From: Mariannaea sp. PMI_226
Taxonomy: Eukaryota > Ascomycota > Sordariomycetes > Hypocreales > Nectriaceae
NCBI GenBank assembly: GCA_024336345.1
Contig: JANFOG010000013.1
Location: 310,001 to 374,000 of the forward strand
Direction: 5' to 3'
Length of the DNA: 64,000 nt
In this document: positions 12,100-23,030 of the stretch, piece by piece
Layout of the letters: each line of letters opens with the position of its first letter
Numbering within the stretch: the first letter of the stretch is position 1
Notes under the pieces: generated by a model
Told to the model about the DNA's origin: nothing
The model's input: only the letters and a program-made list of their open reading frames with translations
Databases searched by the model: none
Program-made: the position numbers and the translations under genes

Positions 12100-12297
12100 T
12101 CACTGGCAAATACAGCATCCGACAGAACACCACCGCGTGGATTGCCACCGACTACTCTTCCCTTCGCACTGCGGACAATCCTCTGGTATTGGTTTGACTT
12201 CTTCACGTCGTCCTGGACAGTCGTCTCGGTAACATCTCGTGTTCCCACGCAAGACCCGGTGGCCGCATTTGTATTCAACTACCATGCGCTGACACAT
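12100..12297 (-). CDS. Small Cys-rich CGH/CxxC protein, copy A
   Basis: A 65-residue open frame starting ATG-TGT. Ten cysteines lie at positions 2, 11, 22, 27, 41, 44, 57, 61, 62 and 64. The N-terminal MCxR....Y.CGH motif (CGH at 11-13) and the later CPQC (41-44) suggest a zinc-binding fold. The same layout recurs in the gene at 13661-14002 on the same strand. From memory, many small fungal proteins begin with an MC...YxCGH motif, with no known function. A TATATA sequence lies about 70 nt upstream of the ATG. There is no signal peptide, so it should be intracellular. The frame is short, so the gene call rests on the motif match with its neighbour. Confidence 0.6.
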   Translation of the reverse strand: MCQRMVVEYKCGHRVLRGNTRCYRDDCPGRREEVKPIPEDCPQCEGKSSRWQSTRWCSVGCCICQ

Positions 12298-12362
12298 GGT
12301 GATGGACGGAGGTGCTGGGTATGAGGTGTGATAATGGGTTCCAAGGAGCGGGTAAAGTGAAG

Positions 12363-12368
12363 TATATA
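12363..12368 (-). promoter_or_regulatory. TATA-like element of CGH gene A
   Basis: TATATA about 66-71 nt upstream of the ATG at 12297, at a spacing usual for fungal TATA promoters. Inferred from sequence only. Confidence 0.35.
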
Positions 12369-13294
12369 GATTATAGAAGATTAATAGGTGATTTTATGCA
12401 AAAGTAGCACAAGTAACTGAGCTGTTGTGGACTTGGAGTTGCTATGAGCAATAGCTAGAACCGATGCTTGCACCGTGAGGCATGGTTGACTTCTTTGCTC
12501 TTATTTCTTTGTCGCCTTGCTATCGAGAAGAAAAAGAGAAAGAGAAAAAGAAAAAAAAAAACGAAAGGAGGACAAGACTTATCCAGCACAGTTAAAGAAA
12601 TAAACGGAAGAAGATGGCTGAGAAGTAAGCATACAGTAACGAGCTCGGGGTCAGGTGTAATTGTTTTTTTGGTGTCAAAGTCGATGGGAATGAAAGCAGA
12701 TGCCGGGCCATCCCTCCATTATAAGAGCTTCCAAGGGATCTCAGCCGAATGCCGGCCTTTTTTTTTTCTTTGATCCTTCGATTCCGTTAGGTACCTACCT
12801 ATCTACCTACCTTGGGCAGTCTAATGCACCCGGTGGACGAGGTACGAGGTATCCGTACGTAGACTACGTGTGCATGAGGAGCGTGTACTTCCGCCGCGTG
12901 TAGCTTCTAGTCCGGTTTGTCCACCAAAAGGCAAGCAAAAAAGCAAGCCACTGCCTCACCCTCGGATGAAACGACTGGTCTGGAACGGTCTGGGCAGTGC
13001 AGACTTGTCAAGCAGGAAAAGCAACGGTGAGCTCTCAGCCGCAGAAATGGTCTGCCCGCCACAACAAGCTAAAGAGAGCGCGCGCATAATACTTGAAAAG
13101 TAAAATAAAAATAACCCGGCGGATAGAGAATATAGACACAACACAACGAAAATGATTGTCTCTCCTTGCCTCAGAGACTGAGACTGATGCACCCCGGGGA
13201 GAAGTAGAAGGTGTGAGGGCCGGTGACGCGGCTGGCTTGGCCAGTTACAGTTGGTGGCGATGATCCATGGGCTCCAATACGAGATCACACCGCG

Positions 13295-13331
13295 CCGCAC
13301 AGCACCGTACCGCACAGCACCTCACAGCACC
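13295..13331. repeat. Short tandem repeat (CACAGCACC)
   Basis: Two copies of CCGCACAGCACC separated by three bases, followed at once by a third, CTCACAGCACC. Confidence 0.75.
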
Positions 13332-13660
13332 CTATTCATTCTTTCGTATCTTAGCCTAGGTAGCTGCCACGTGTAGTATGGGGCAGCAAGTGTCGTGTAG
13401 TTGTACTGGCTGTACTGTGCTGTAAGCGCCTGGCATCATCATAGGCAAGAAATGCTAGGCTAAGGTAGTGCCTATTGTTGTCAGAAACCAGTGGAGTGCT
13501 GCTATGTTTCAAAAATCATGACTGATTCTCTGGCCTGTACGAAAGAGGTGTCTGTGCTGCAGACTAGTTATTATTATTTAATATTTATTTTAACCATAAA
13601 TTACTTGCCCTGACCCATTCGTTCACTTTGGATATCCAGGACCCGAAAGCTGGCTAGTTC

Positions 13661-14002
13661 CTATAACATCCCCATTCGCTTTCCATTATTCGCACACAAT
13701 CCGAGCTTAGTATCGACATCCTGAGTGTCAAGGCAGCTCGTGACAGGATATACCACATATCCATGCCATCTCTGGTCAAGTCGATAGCACTGCGTCTTCA
13801 GTGTGCGCATGGCGGCGTTCACAAAGATCTTCATTCTCCAGTGCCTCCCTTGAAGGCACATGGAACATTCAAAATCGTAGTCCATCTCCATATCGCTTGG
13901 CCGTAGCCAACAGCTGATGATGGGATGCTCACTACGGCCGCATGGCGAGCGGGAGCACCGGCGGTGGCCACAGCTGTAGGTTTCGATCTTTCGGTAGCAC
14001 AT
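13661..14002 (-). CDS. Small Cys-rich CGH/CxxC protein, copy B
   Basis: 113 residues from the ATG at 14002. The frame stays open for 52 codons upstream, but the start at 14002 is preferred because it gives MCYRK...YSCGH, aligning Cys2 and Cys11-Gly-His13 with the protein at 12100-12297. Further cysteines at 16, 21 and 31 and a CSMC pair at 46-49 parallel the other copy's CPQC. The C-terminal 60 residues are basic and aromatic, unlike copy A. No signal peptide or membrane segment is visible. Function is unknown; a zinc-stabilised fold is an inference from the Cys/His layout. Confidence 0.6.
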   Translation of the reverse strand: MCYRKIETYSCGHRRCSRSPCGRSEHPIISCWLRPSDMEMDYDFECSMCLQGRHWRMKIFVNAAMRTLKTQCYRLDQRWHGYVVYPVTSCLDTQDVDTKLGLCANNGKRMGML

Positions 14003-14577
14003 TATGAAGCTGGAGTACAAAGAGGTTCGATGAGAATCAAGCATAGAGTTTGTTGTAGCCACGGTGGTCGTTTTATTGGGGAGGGATCTTGAAAATGAGC
14101 ATGGCAGTACATGAAATATATTCGGTTCCTGAAAGAATGCCTCCAGACGTTCTTTCATGTTACTGAGATGGATGTGAAGTCAGTATCTGATACATGACAA
14201 GCTGTTCTATTAAGAGACTGAAAGAGAAATCCTTTATCGTCTTGTGAGCCCTGCGTTCACAAACGAAATATCCCATCTACATAATGATAGAGAAGGTGGT
14301 GAACAAAGGGTGAACACAAACAACGACAATGGGCCACGTCCAGAAACACGTTTGTCATAATCAGCAGCTTTCCAAGCGAACCCTTTGCACACCATGAAAA
14401 TCTTGACTTATCGAATGAACACATTAGTTCTTGCTGGTTCTTTGATTTATCTGCATCTGCATCGTATCATTTTATTTTTGTACCCTAACGCCGTGCTTTG
14501 AGCAACCTTCCTATCACAGATGTACGGTCCAGCTGAGGACTCTATCCCTCTTCAGTTCCCACGGATCTATAATCCAA
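14003..14577. other. Intergenic between CGH gene B and HAS1
   Basis: Contains the upstream region of CGH gene B and the HAS1 3' flank; no gene or structured RNA recognised. Confidence 0.5.
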
Positions 14578-16422
14578 TTACCTGGTAAACTTGCCACCCT
14601 TCTTTGGCTGTCTTGGCTGGCTGCCGTACGCCCGACGTCCCTGCTGCTTCTTGTCTCGGCTCATGCTAGCGCCCAACGTAATGTCGACGCGGGGTGGCGT
14701 CGAGAATCCGAAACTCTTGGCCACCTTGATAAGATCCAGCTTGTTGATATCGAAGACGCTGCGCAGCGAGTGTGAGGCGTACGCATGGAGGTAGCTACGG
14801 TAACCATCCTTGGCGCTCTTGTTGAGGTAGTAGTTTTGGCTGATGAGCTTCTCCAGCTGGGACTGAACGTTGACAATCTTGTTGGCGGGGAAGTCGAACT
14901 CAACAACAGGCACGCGCGCCGCCTTGAGGTGCGACAAGAAACCGACCTCGTTGGGCTGGAGGAACATCAGTGATCGACCCTTGGTGTTGCTGCCTCGGGC
15001 AGTTCGACCAACACGATGGATGTAGTCACGAGGGTCATCAGGAGGATCAAACTGGACGATCCAATCAACGGCGGGAATCTGAAAAAGGGAGAGTTAGCAT
15101 TTTGTCTAGAATATAAAAAGAATAAGTTCAAGTCAACTTACATCAAGACCACGGGCGGCGACATCGGTACAGATCAAGGTACCCTGCTTGGCGTTGCAGA
15201 ATTCGAAGAAGGTGTTGGTACGCTTCTGCTGCTTCTGCTTTCCGTGGAGGTCCAGAACAGGAAGGTCGATGTAGTTGAGCAACTCGGCATGGTATTTCAC
15301 ACATGCACAACTGCTGAAGAAAACAATGACCTTCTTCTTGAGATTGCGCTTCAGGAAGGAGAAAAGAAGAAGGAATCGCTTGTCGGCCTCGCAGAGAACA
15401 TAACCTTGTTCGAGACCCTCAACAGTGCTGTACTGTTTTTCTTCATCGACATTGATGTACAGAGGACCAGGTCGCAGCGAGATACGAGCCAGATCCTCGA
15501 CCTTGGTCGTCTGAGTGGCGGAGAACAGCATGGTCTGTCGGTCCTCCTTGGGGAGAATCTTGATGATCTGTCGCATTTCGTCCTCGAAACCAATCTCCAG
15601 AATTCGGTCGGCCTCGTCAATAACCAGAGATTTGAGGTTCTTAAAAACAAAGGGGGTATTCTGAAGATGATCGAGAAGTCGGCCAGGGGTTGCAATCAAA
15701 AGGTTGACACCCTTGGACAGCTTCTCGGCCTCAGCTCGACGATTGGCACCGCCAATGACGATACCATAGGTTTGTGAGTGGTGGGCCATGAGCTCACGGG
15801 CAACTCCAAAAATCTGAAGAGCAAGCTCACGGGTGGGGGACACAACGATAACACCAGTTCCGTTACGAGGCTTGAAGCGGAGAGAGCTCAGCATCTCAAC
15901 AACTGGGATCAAGAAGGCCAGAGTCTTTCCAGATCCAGTCTTGGCAGCACCAAGAACGTCACGGCCAGCAAGCGAAGGAGGAATACCTCTCCTTTGAATT
16001 TCCGTCATTTTGGTGAAACCCATCTCCTTGATGGCCTTCATAGACTTCTCAGAGAGCTTGAGTTCGTCGAATGACTGCGCTTCGGAACCGACAGCAGGAG
16101 GTAGTGTGAGCTTTCCGCCGTCGGGCAAATCTGTGTTGTCGTTGGCATCATCATCCTCCTCCTCCTCTTCCTCATCTCCATTCTTGGATTGCGCATCCTC
16201 ATTCTCGTCCTCCTCATCGCTTTCGACATCTACGTCGCCTTCGTCCTCCTCGTCGTCGGAGGATTCCTCGGGCGCATCGCGGGGCTCTGGTTCTTCAACA
16301 GGTTCGGCGCGCTTCGCCTTTTTTGACTTTTGGGGAGCAACGGAAGAGTCTCCCTTCTTATTCACCGCCTTGATTCCATTGGAATCCTTGAACTTGCGTT
16401 TCTTGCTGCCTGCGTAGTCCAT
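14578..16422 (-). CDS. HAS1: ATP-dependent DEAD-box RNA helicase HAS1
   Basis: Two exons (16422-15142 and 15078-14578) joined across a 63-nt phase-0 intron (donor GTAAGT, acceptor TTTTTCAG) encode 593 residues. The N-terminus has a Lys-rich stretch and a long acidic region (about 45-95). The helicase core is complete: Q motif around TEIQRRGIP (140-148), Walker A TGSGKT (162-167), PTREL (196-200), TPGR (245-248), DEAD (269-272), SAT (301-303), then TDVAARGLD directly before the intron and HRVGRTARG after it. The C-terminus carries the Has1-type extension and a basic, Gly-rich tail. Known role: nucleolar helicase for early 40S and 60S ribosome assembly, releasing snoRNAs from pre-rRNA. The frame is open 81 codons upstream of the chosen ATG, but that part looks like leader. 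It shares a 1.1-kb divergent promoter region with the KH gene. Confidence 0.95.
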
Positions 16423-17538
16423 CGTTGGTAGTCGTAGATGCTGTCGAAGCGCTCGCACCGCCAAGTAGACGTTTGTTCTCGCAGTAGACCTGGAAAATTT
16501 CCTTATCGCCCAAAAAAAAAAAGAATGGGTCCCTCTGATAACGGAGTGGTTGTTGTTCCTGGCCCGGACTACAATAAATTGTATCCAAGGTAGTTTTAGC
16601 GCGATGCAACATCTGCCGCGCGAGAGTGGTTCTTTCACGTGACCGTATAGACTGACCGGGGGCAAGGCTGGACTCCTTCCAGGTTGCGTTACCTGCAGGA
16701 AGATCGTTTGAGTTGGGTCCTAATTAAAACGTGCCGTTGAAGATAAATGGATAATTCATTTGAGACATGGAGACAAAGTATACTACCTAAACTGTTCCTG
16801 AGGCGTAGTTCTGCCATATTTTTATTGCTTCCTCCTTACCGTACTAAATAATCAACTCCTTATTGGATAACCTTGTTGTATCAGGGCTTGCTGGCAAAGG
16901 AACATGACCGGAGCCAGCAGGCCTGGCAAAAAGGTTTTTTTTCCTACACAAGTTAATTAGCGCCAGCCCATCTTTATGCACGTACAACTCTTCATTCTTT
17001 TCCACATTAGGTCTAGTGTCGGGTCACGCCCTCGAGAAAAAAATTGGCAGTGCCTCACTCAACCTGAACCCTGAATTACTTGGGTCAACGTTTGATTGCT
17101 TCTTCCTTTTTTCCACTCGCCTCCCAAAGAGATCATCCACAACCTCGTCTTGAGATCGGCTCTTCGTTCCTTTGTGTCGTTGCGCCTGTCTGTACTTTGA
17201 AGTGATTTGGCCTTGTTACGCCTGCCACACGTGATCGCTTGTGTGAGCCCTCTTAGTGAGCGTGGCGCAAAACATCCATTGTCGCCTCACCAAGGAAAAT
17301 TGATCTCGCTGTCACGAAATATCGCGATCCTGCCTCTCGAGATACCTGCTTGTCTAGTGTCTGTCGCCAAACCGTAAAGGCGCGAGCATTGCAACCATCC
17401 CTTTTTCTCTGAGAGCTACTGAGACGTGACATCCTACGATCCTGCCGCATTCGACTTCCCCCAGCCTCGCAGTCGTAGCAATTCTCTTCAAACACAGGCG
17501 CCCTCCCTCGTCTCGTGCTCTTTCTACAAGTGGCGGCC
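16423..17538. other. Divergent promoter region, HAS1 / KH protein
   Basis: 1.1 kb between two divergent start codons. A T/A-rich centre (about 16740-17000) is flanked by CT-rich leaders. No gene seen. Confidence 0.55.
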
Positions 17539-19474
17539 ATGGCTGAACCACGTCCTGATATCCAAAGTATCCTGGCCGCATTGGGTATGTTTCTGACTTT
17601 CTGGGAATGAGCCTGTAAGCCAGCTCCTAACACATTGACTGCAGCGTCCCAGCGACCTCCAGCAACTACTCCAACACAGACACCGCCTGGTCCTCCTGGC
17701 CAAGCGTACCCCCCTCCACCAGCCACGACACAACCCCCCTCCAACTACCAACCCGCCCCTGGCACCTCGAGCTATGGCGCACCTGGTTATGGCGGCGGTC
17801 TTCCTGCGCCAGCTTCCAGCGGAAGCGTTGACTTGAGCGCCATCCGTCCTGTCAACTCTGGAACAGTTAGCATTGCTGACGCGATCGCCCAAGCGAAGGC
17901 ATACGCCGCCGAGAAAGGTGTCGCGTCATACGAAAGACCCCTTGTCTATGCCTCCGACACGAGAGGGGCCGACCGATCTTACAACAATCGCTCAAGATCA
18001 CGATCCCCTGCTCGAGATGAGTTTCGCGATGGGGTAAACCCTTATCGGGATGAGCGCCGTGGTGCTCCTAGTCGTGGAGGACATGGAGCTCACGGCGACC
18101 ACGGAGGTCATGGTAGGAATTATGGTCGCGAGAGGTCATATTCCCCTGGTCCAAGAGGTCGTCCTTTCTCACCCAGAGGGGGAAGTGGACGCGAACGATC
18201 TCCTCTCAGGGGAGGCGATGATAACTCTGAAACCATCCAAATCGAATCCAGTCTTGTTGGCCTCATCATCGGCCGACAAGGAGAAAATCTCCGCCGAATT
18301 GAAGCCGAATCAAACTGCCGTGTTCAGTTCTTGACGGCAACTGATGGAGGCCCTTACCGTCAATGCAAGATCACTGGCCCTCAGCATCGCCGAGCTGAGG
18401 TCAAGGAAGCCATCAACCGTATTATCGAAGACAGTGGAATGGGTGCCTTGAACCGTGGACATGAGAAGCCGCGTGATCCCAACAAGGGTGGCGCTGCGGC
18501 TCTACGTGAGGGTGAGGATCATATGCAAATCATGGTGCCTGACCGCACTGTTGGTCTCATCATTGGACGAGGTGGCGAAACCATTCGGGATCTCCAGGAA
18601 CGATCGGGCTGCCACATCAACATTGTGGGAGAATCCAAGAGCGTCAACGGACTCCGACCTGTCAACCTTATTGGTACACGCGAGGCTGCGGCTCGAGCGA
18701 AGGACCTTATCATGGAAATTGTAGACAGCGATAGCCGAGGTGATGCCCCAGCTGCTAAGAAGATGGGAGGAGGTGGAGGCGCAAGCGGCGGCGGTGGCCC
18801 TCGCCATGAACCGCCGGCTCGTGATATGGGAGCTGGTGGTGGTCAGGAAAAGATTAACGACGCCGTCTACGTACCCTCTGATGCTGTAGGTATGATCATC
18901 GGCAAGGGAGGCGAGACAATTCGTGAGATGCAAAATGTCACCCAGTGCAAGATCAATGTTGCGCAATCATCTGGCCCTGGAGAGGTCCAGAGAGAGATTG
19001 CTCTAATCGGCACACGTGAGAGTATTGCACGGGCTAAGCAAGCCATTGACGAGAAAGTTGAAGCAGTGGTGAGTTTTTGCAAAACGGTCTCGGTATGCAT
19101 TGGACAAGAAACAAAAAGAGCTAACTGTCTTCATAGCGCCAGAAGAGTGGCGGTGGACCTCGTGGAGGTGGTGGTGGAGGAGGTGGTGGACGTGGCCATC
19201 ATGATTCTGACCGCAACAATTACTCCCAGCAAGGCCCCAGTGGTGCTACTAACCCAACACCTCAACCCGCTTCAGGAGATGGCGCAGACCCTTATGCACA
19301 ATGTAAGTGATTGAAGCCCTCCCTTGAAGCTCTCATTTCCAAGACACTAACTCAGGAGCAGATGGCGGCTACCAAAACTACGTCGCCCTATGGTACCAGT
19401 CCTTGATGTATCAGCAACAGCAAGGTGGACAGGGCGGCTCTGCTACTGGAGCTCCCGCGCCTGGAGCATCGTGA
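17539..19474 (+). CDS. Triple KH-domain RNA-binding protein (FUBP/KHSRP-like)
   Basis: Four exons (17539-17584, 17645-19068, 19137-19302, 19362-19474) encode 582 residues; introns are 60, 68 and 59 nt with GTATGT, GTGAGT and GTAAGT donors. The N-terminus is Pro/Gln/Gly-rich, followed by an Arg/Ser and RGG-like region (about 130-205). Three KH domains follow, each with a GxxG loop: GRQG (about 210-275), GRGG (305-370) and GKGG (420-490). A Gly-rich linker separates KH2 from KH3. The tail has an RGG stretch and ends with a Tyr-rich motif (YGGYQNYVALWYQ), comparable to the Tyr-rich C-terminus of human FUBP proteins. It probably binds single-stranded RNA or DNA in mRNA control. The last intron has competing acceptors: the downstream one (19361) keeps the tail, while the upstream one (19355) would create an immediate stop. 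Confidence 0.9.
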
Positions 19475-22400
19475 TGTCTCTTCCCCCCCCCGCCCTGGCT
19501 AGTGCGCGCTATCATGATATGGGTGACTTTGATTGTGCTCTCGATTCGCATAATGTCGCGGATAGAGAACCATCCAAGCTGGCCTGGCTTGATTGACGTC
19601 GCCTCGTGCTTCTGACACCCTTCCCCCCCAGCAACACTACACCACACCATATGACACCCTTTTTGTTGGAACCCCCCCCACGACTGTACAGCATACCCCA
19701 GATTTCGCTTCTTGAGAACCCTCTTCTCGACTTGAGGTTCACTGCTTTGATGAACGTATATTCTTTGACTCGAACGCCATTGCAACGGACTTTAATACTT
19801 GAGGTGCCAAATACGGGAGCAACATCCATGTTTGCCATGCTTTGCTTTGTTCCCCGATATCTGCATTGCTTTCGTATGACCCAGGAACTTGAGCAGACAC
19901 TCGTTAGGTTTTCCACGGAGAGGGAGCAGCAACCCTTTTCTTTTCTCTTCTCTCCTTGTTCTGCTTTCTCGTTCTTCCTGTGGGCATCCCAAGACCTAGA
20001 CGTTCGATCTCTTGGGGATGGCGACTACGGATCACGATTTGATGTCTTGATGATTTTCCTTGCCGATTTCTGATGCTAGCTTGTCCGTGGACATGACGTA
20101 CATCTTGAAACTCATCTGCATCTTCCCGAGTCTGGGGTGCGATGGGGGAAAGTGAATCCACACCTCTTTGAGCGGTTTCATGACTTTGAAGATGAGAGCA
20201 TCGGTGCTTGCCAAGCCTATGTACTAAGTGTCAAGCCCTGACCTGGATCTTGTTTGCTCTGTCCCGTTTTTGATTGTCACTCTGGAGACGTCGTATGTGG
20301 CCCCTTGTCGTTCAGCGGATGAAAAGAAAAAAATTAAGAAAAGAAAAGAAAGAAAGAAAGAAAGAAGAAAGGGATGATCTTCTAGTTTACTCCACTGCAC
20401 TTATGCTACGCTGCCTCGGCGGATTTTCGCATCTGTCTGCGTTGGCTGGGGGTTGTCTACGTCCATACTTGACGAGTACATTTTCGTTGGCGTTCCGTTC
20501 TTGTCCTTCTGTCTCTCTCTTCTTTTGCTCTGAAAGTATAAGATCCAGTGTTCTTGGTTTTTTTTTTCTTGCGTCTGAGACTCTACTCGGAACTTGCTCG
20601 ATACGATCCTCGTCTCTACGAGGAAAGGGAGAAGAGGAAACTCGAAATGGGTCTGGATTCTATTTGGTGGTGGAGATATCCCGGATAGGAGTTGAGGAAA
20701 AAGAAATAAGAAAAAAAAAACACAATTAGTTGTTTTGACGTGCTGTACGCGAAAGCATTTATCTGACTGGCCTACCTTTACCTACCTAATGCGGTTTCGC
20801 ACAACTCAGGAATCCTGTAAAAAATAATTACGTAGTTTCCCAATAATTGATTCAAGTCTTTGTTTATTTAATCTGTGTTGCTCTTCCTTTTGTTGGCACG
20901 TGCTAATTGTGTGATACTGCATGATTCGAGCAAACGACTTGCGGATGCTTGACTCTGACTTCAAAACGAAGCAGGTGACCATGGGTCCGAACACGTTATG
21001 ACCATTGCTGAACTCTTCTTCGTCAGTCAATGATATCTGAAGAGGACTCACAATGAACTTGAATGTTTGGGAGTTACGGATGAGATGGTCTACGTACTGA
21101 CCTGCATATTGACTGACTGCTCTACCAAGGTATCGTACGTTGTCTTGTGTGCGTGTCTGTCTTTATCTTCTTGATGAGATGGACGACATCATAGAGAATC
21201 ATGAGTCAATTGCATTTCTTGACAGCGACAAAATCCCATGGATGATGGCAGATCTGCAATGCAGCACGTATCCATAGAGTATACGTACGCATGGTCGCAG
21301 ACGCGCAATGGCCTTATTAATCCCCCAAAGCCAGACATGGATATGTTGGAGGTGGAGGGGTCAGAAGTAGTTAAGCATATCTTCTAGGCTAGCCCTATAC
21401 ATTTGTAAACTCCTCGACTTCTGGGCTCTCTCTACCCGCCCATATCTCGGCCGGGGGCATCCGATGGAGTGTGCATCTGAATTGCGTCACTCGATGTCGC
21501 GGCCCTGTCGGAAGGAAAAGACAAAATTGAAAGATAACCAAGACCCCCATTGGTTTTATGATTTTTTTTTTCCCTTTCTACTATTCCCTGCCATATGCAT
21601 GCTTACGCCAGCTTTTGGAGGGGGAGGATTCGGAGCTTGCACGAGAGAGGCAGCTGGGGTGTGGTAGTATGATCCAATCGGGATGGGCTGTTGGCAAGGG
21701 AGGGGGAAATGTCCCCAGAGGCACTTTTGTGAGGCGGGTTTGCTAGACTGGGCACTATCTCGTTGTAGCCATGTGTTGGGATGCATCGCAAGTTAGACGG
21801 TATGAGTCAATCAATTTTAAGTGTGTACCATTCTTTTCAAGTTTCAGGAATCCTGCTTCTGCTGTTTCTGCAGTGTCGTACCGCTGCCACATCTGAGAAA
21901 GCCCATGTCGAGGAGATATCTACACATGTACTATGAATTAAGTATGTCATGTTCGCCTCATGCTCGCCAATGGGCCATGGAGGTAGCTGAGATGGGAAAT
22001 CATTTGCCAATGAGCACTCGTGCAGCACCAATTACGTATTGCGCCTTTTGCAGGGAGAAGACCAAGCGAGTTGGAATAGTCTATGTACGTGCGTACGCAA
22101 CCATTCAACTTAGTTGGGCTGTCGTTCTATCTGCCGGAGTGGACTCTGCATGTCAGCCGTTAACTGCGAATGGGATGGCTCGTGTGCGCAACAGCTCCGG
22201 GATCATCAATTCGTTCCTCATGCCCATCTTTGCTGTGTTCATGTCCAACAAGAGTTTCTCATGATTCCTAGGTCATGGATGTAAGTTACCGTACATTCAT
22301 GGCAATACGTAGTCGGCCTCATTGCGCATTTCCGTACATACCTTGCTTGTTGTAACTCACCAACAAATATCACCATCAACAAGGTGAAAGTGGGTGGGTG

Positions 22401-23030
22401 AGCAATTCCCCGGCTCCCCGTCTCTCCATTCCCACCCAGCCTCTCTCTACCTTGCGTGATTGATTGATTGATAATAAACCGAAGCATGAATTAACTACCA
22501 CACCCCCCTCTCCATCACATTATTCCTGGCTCCCGCTGTCCCAATTGGGCTGCCCTACGGACTGCCGTTAGGTATTTTCTTTGTCCTTCTGCCCCTCTTC
22601 CAGTTCATTTCTCATCTCTTTTACATCTTATCCTGGTTCCTTGCAGACCCGTGACCTCTCATCACCGCGTATTTATCGTACTTATACGAGAGAGCCTCTC
22701 TTCATATACCATCGTCGTCATCTTCGGCCCCCCGCGTCGTCAAGAGAGGGCCCGTTCTCCTTGCTGCCTTAGCCCTGCGGCATCGTCCTCAAAGAAACAT
22801 AGACATTCTGACATCACCGTCTTTCCACCGCGAATCAAACAAGTTGGATATTGCTTGCGCGGACTCAGACTCATACTTTTTTTTCTTCTCTTTTCCCTTT
22901 CCCGCCACCAGAGCTTCTTATACGGGAACTACGAAATACGACCTCTGTTTTTGCCAATTACCAAATTTCGTAGCCGAACAAGCCTAGACCTCCCATTCCA
23001 ACCAACCATCGCCAGGTTGTCTCCCTCGCC
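19475..23030. other. Long intergenic region
   Basis: 3.5 kb without a supportable gene. It contains the KH gene 3' flank, a GAAA microsatellite at 20321-20373, TACCTA motifs near 20774-20790, and a CT-rich leader (22580-23030) running into the next gene. A 147-codon open frame at 21821-22264 shows no family features and is not called. Confidence 0.5.
20321..20373. repeat. GAAA microsatellite
   Basis: Imperfect GAAAA followed by near-perfect GAAA repeats on the + strand. Confidence 0.85.

Larger units (their letters stand above)
12298..13660. other. Spacer between the two CGH genes
   Basis: No supportable gene. Holds an A/G tract near 12525-12570, a TACCTA cluster at 12788-12812, and the GCACAGCACC repeat at 13295-13331. 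Confidence 0.5.

Noticed and set aside
15016..15777. 253-codon open frame on + antisense to HAS1
   Set aside because: It lies wholly over the HAS1 coding sequence, follows from its codon bias and has no independent protein features.
16423..16665. 81-codon N-terminal extension of HAS1
   Set aside because: HAS1 proteins start with a short Lys-rich segment, as at 16422; the extension looks like untranslated leader.
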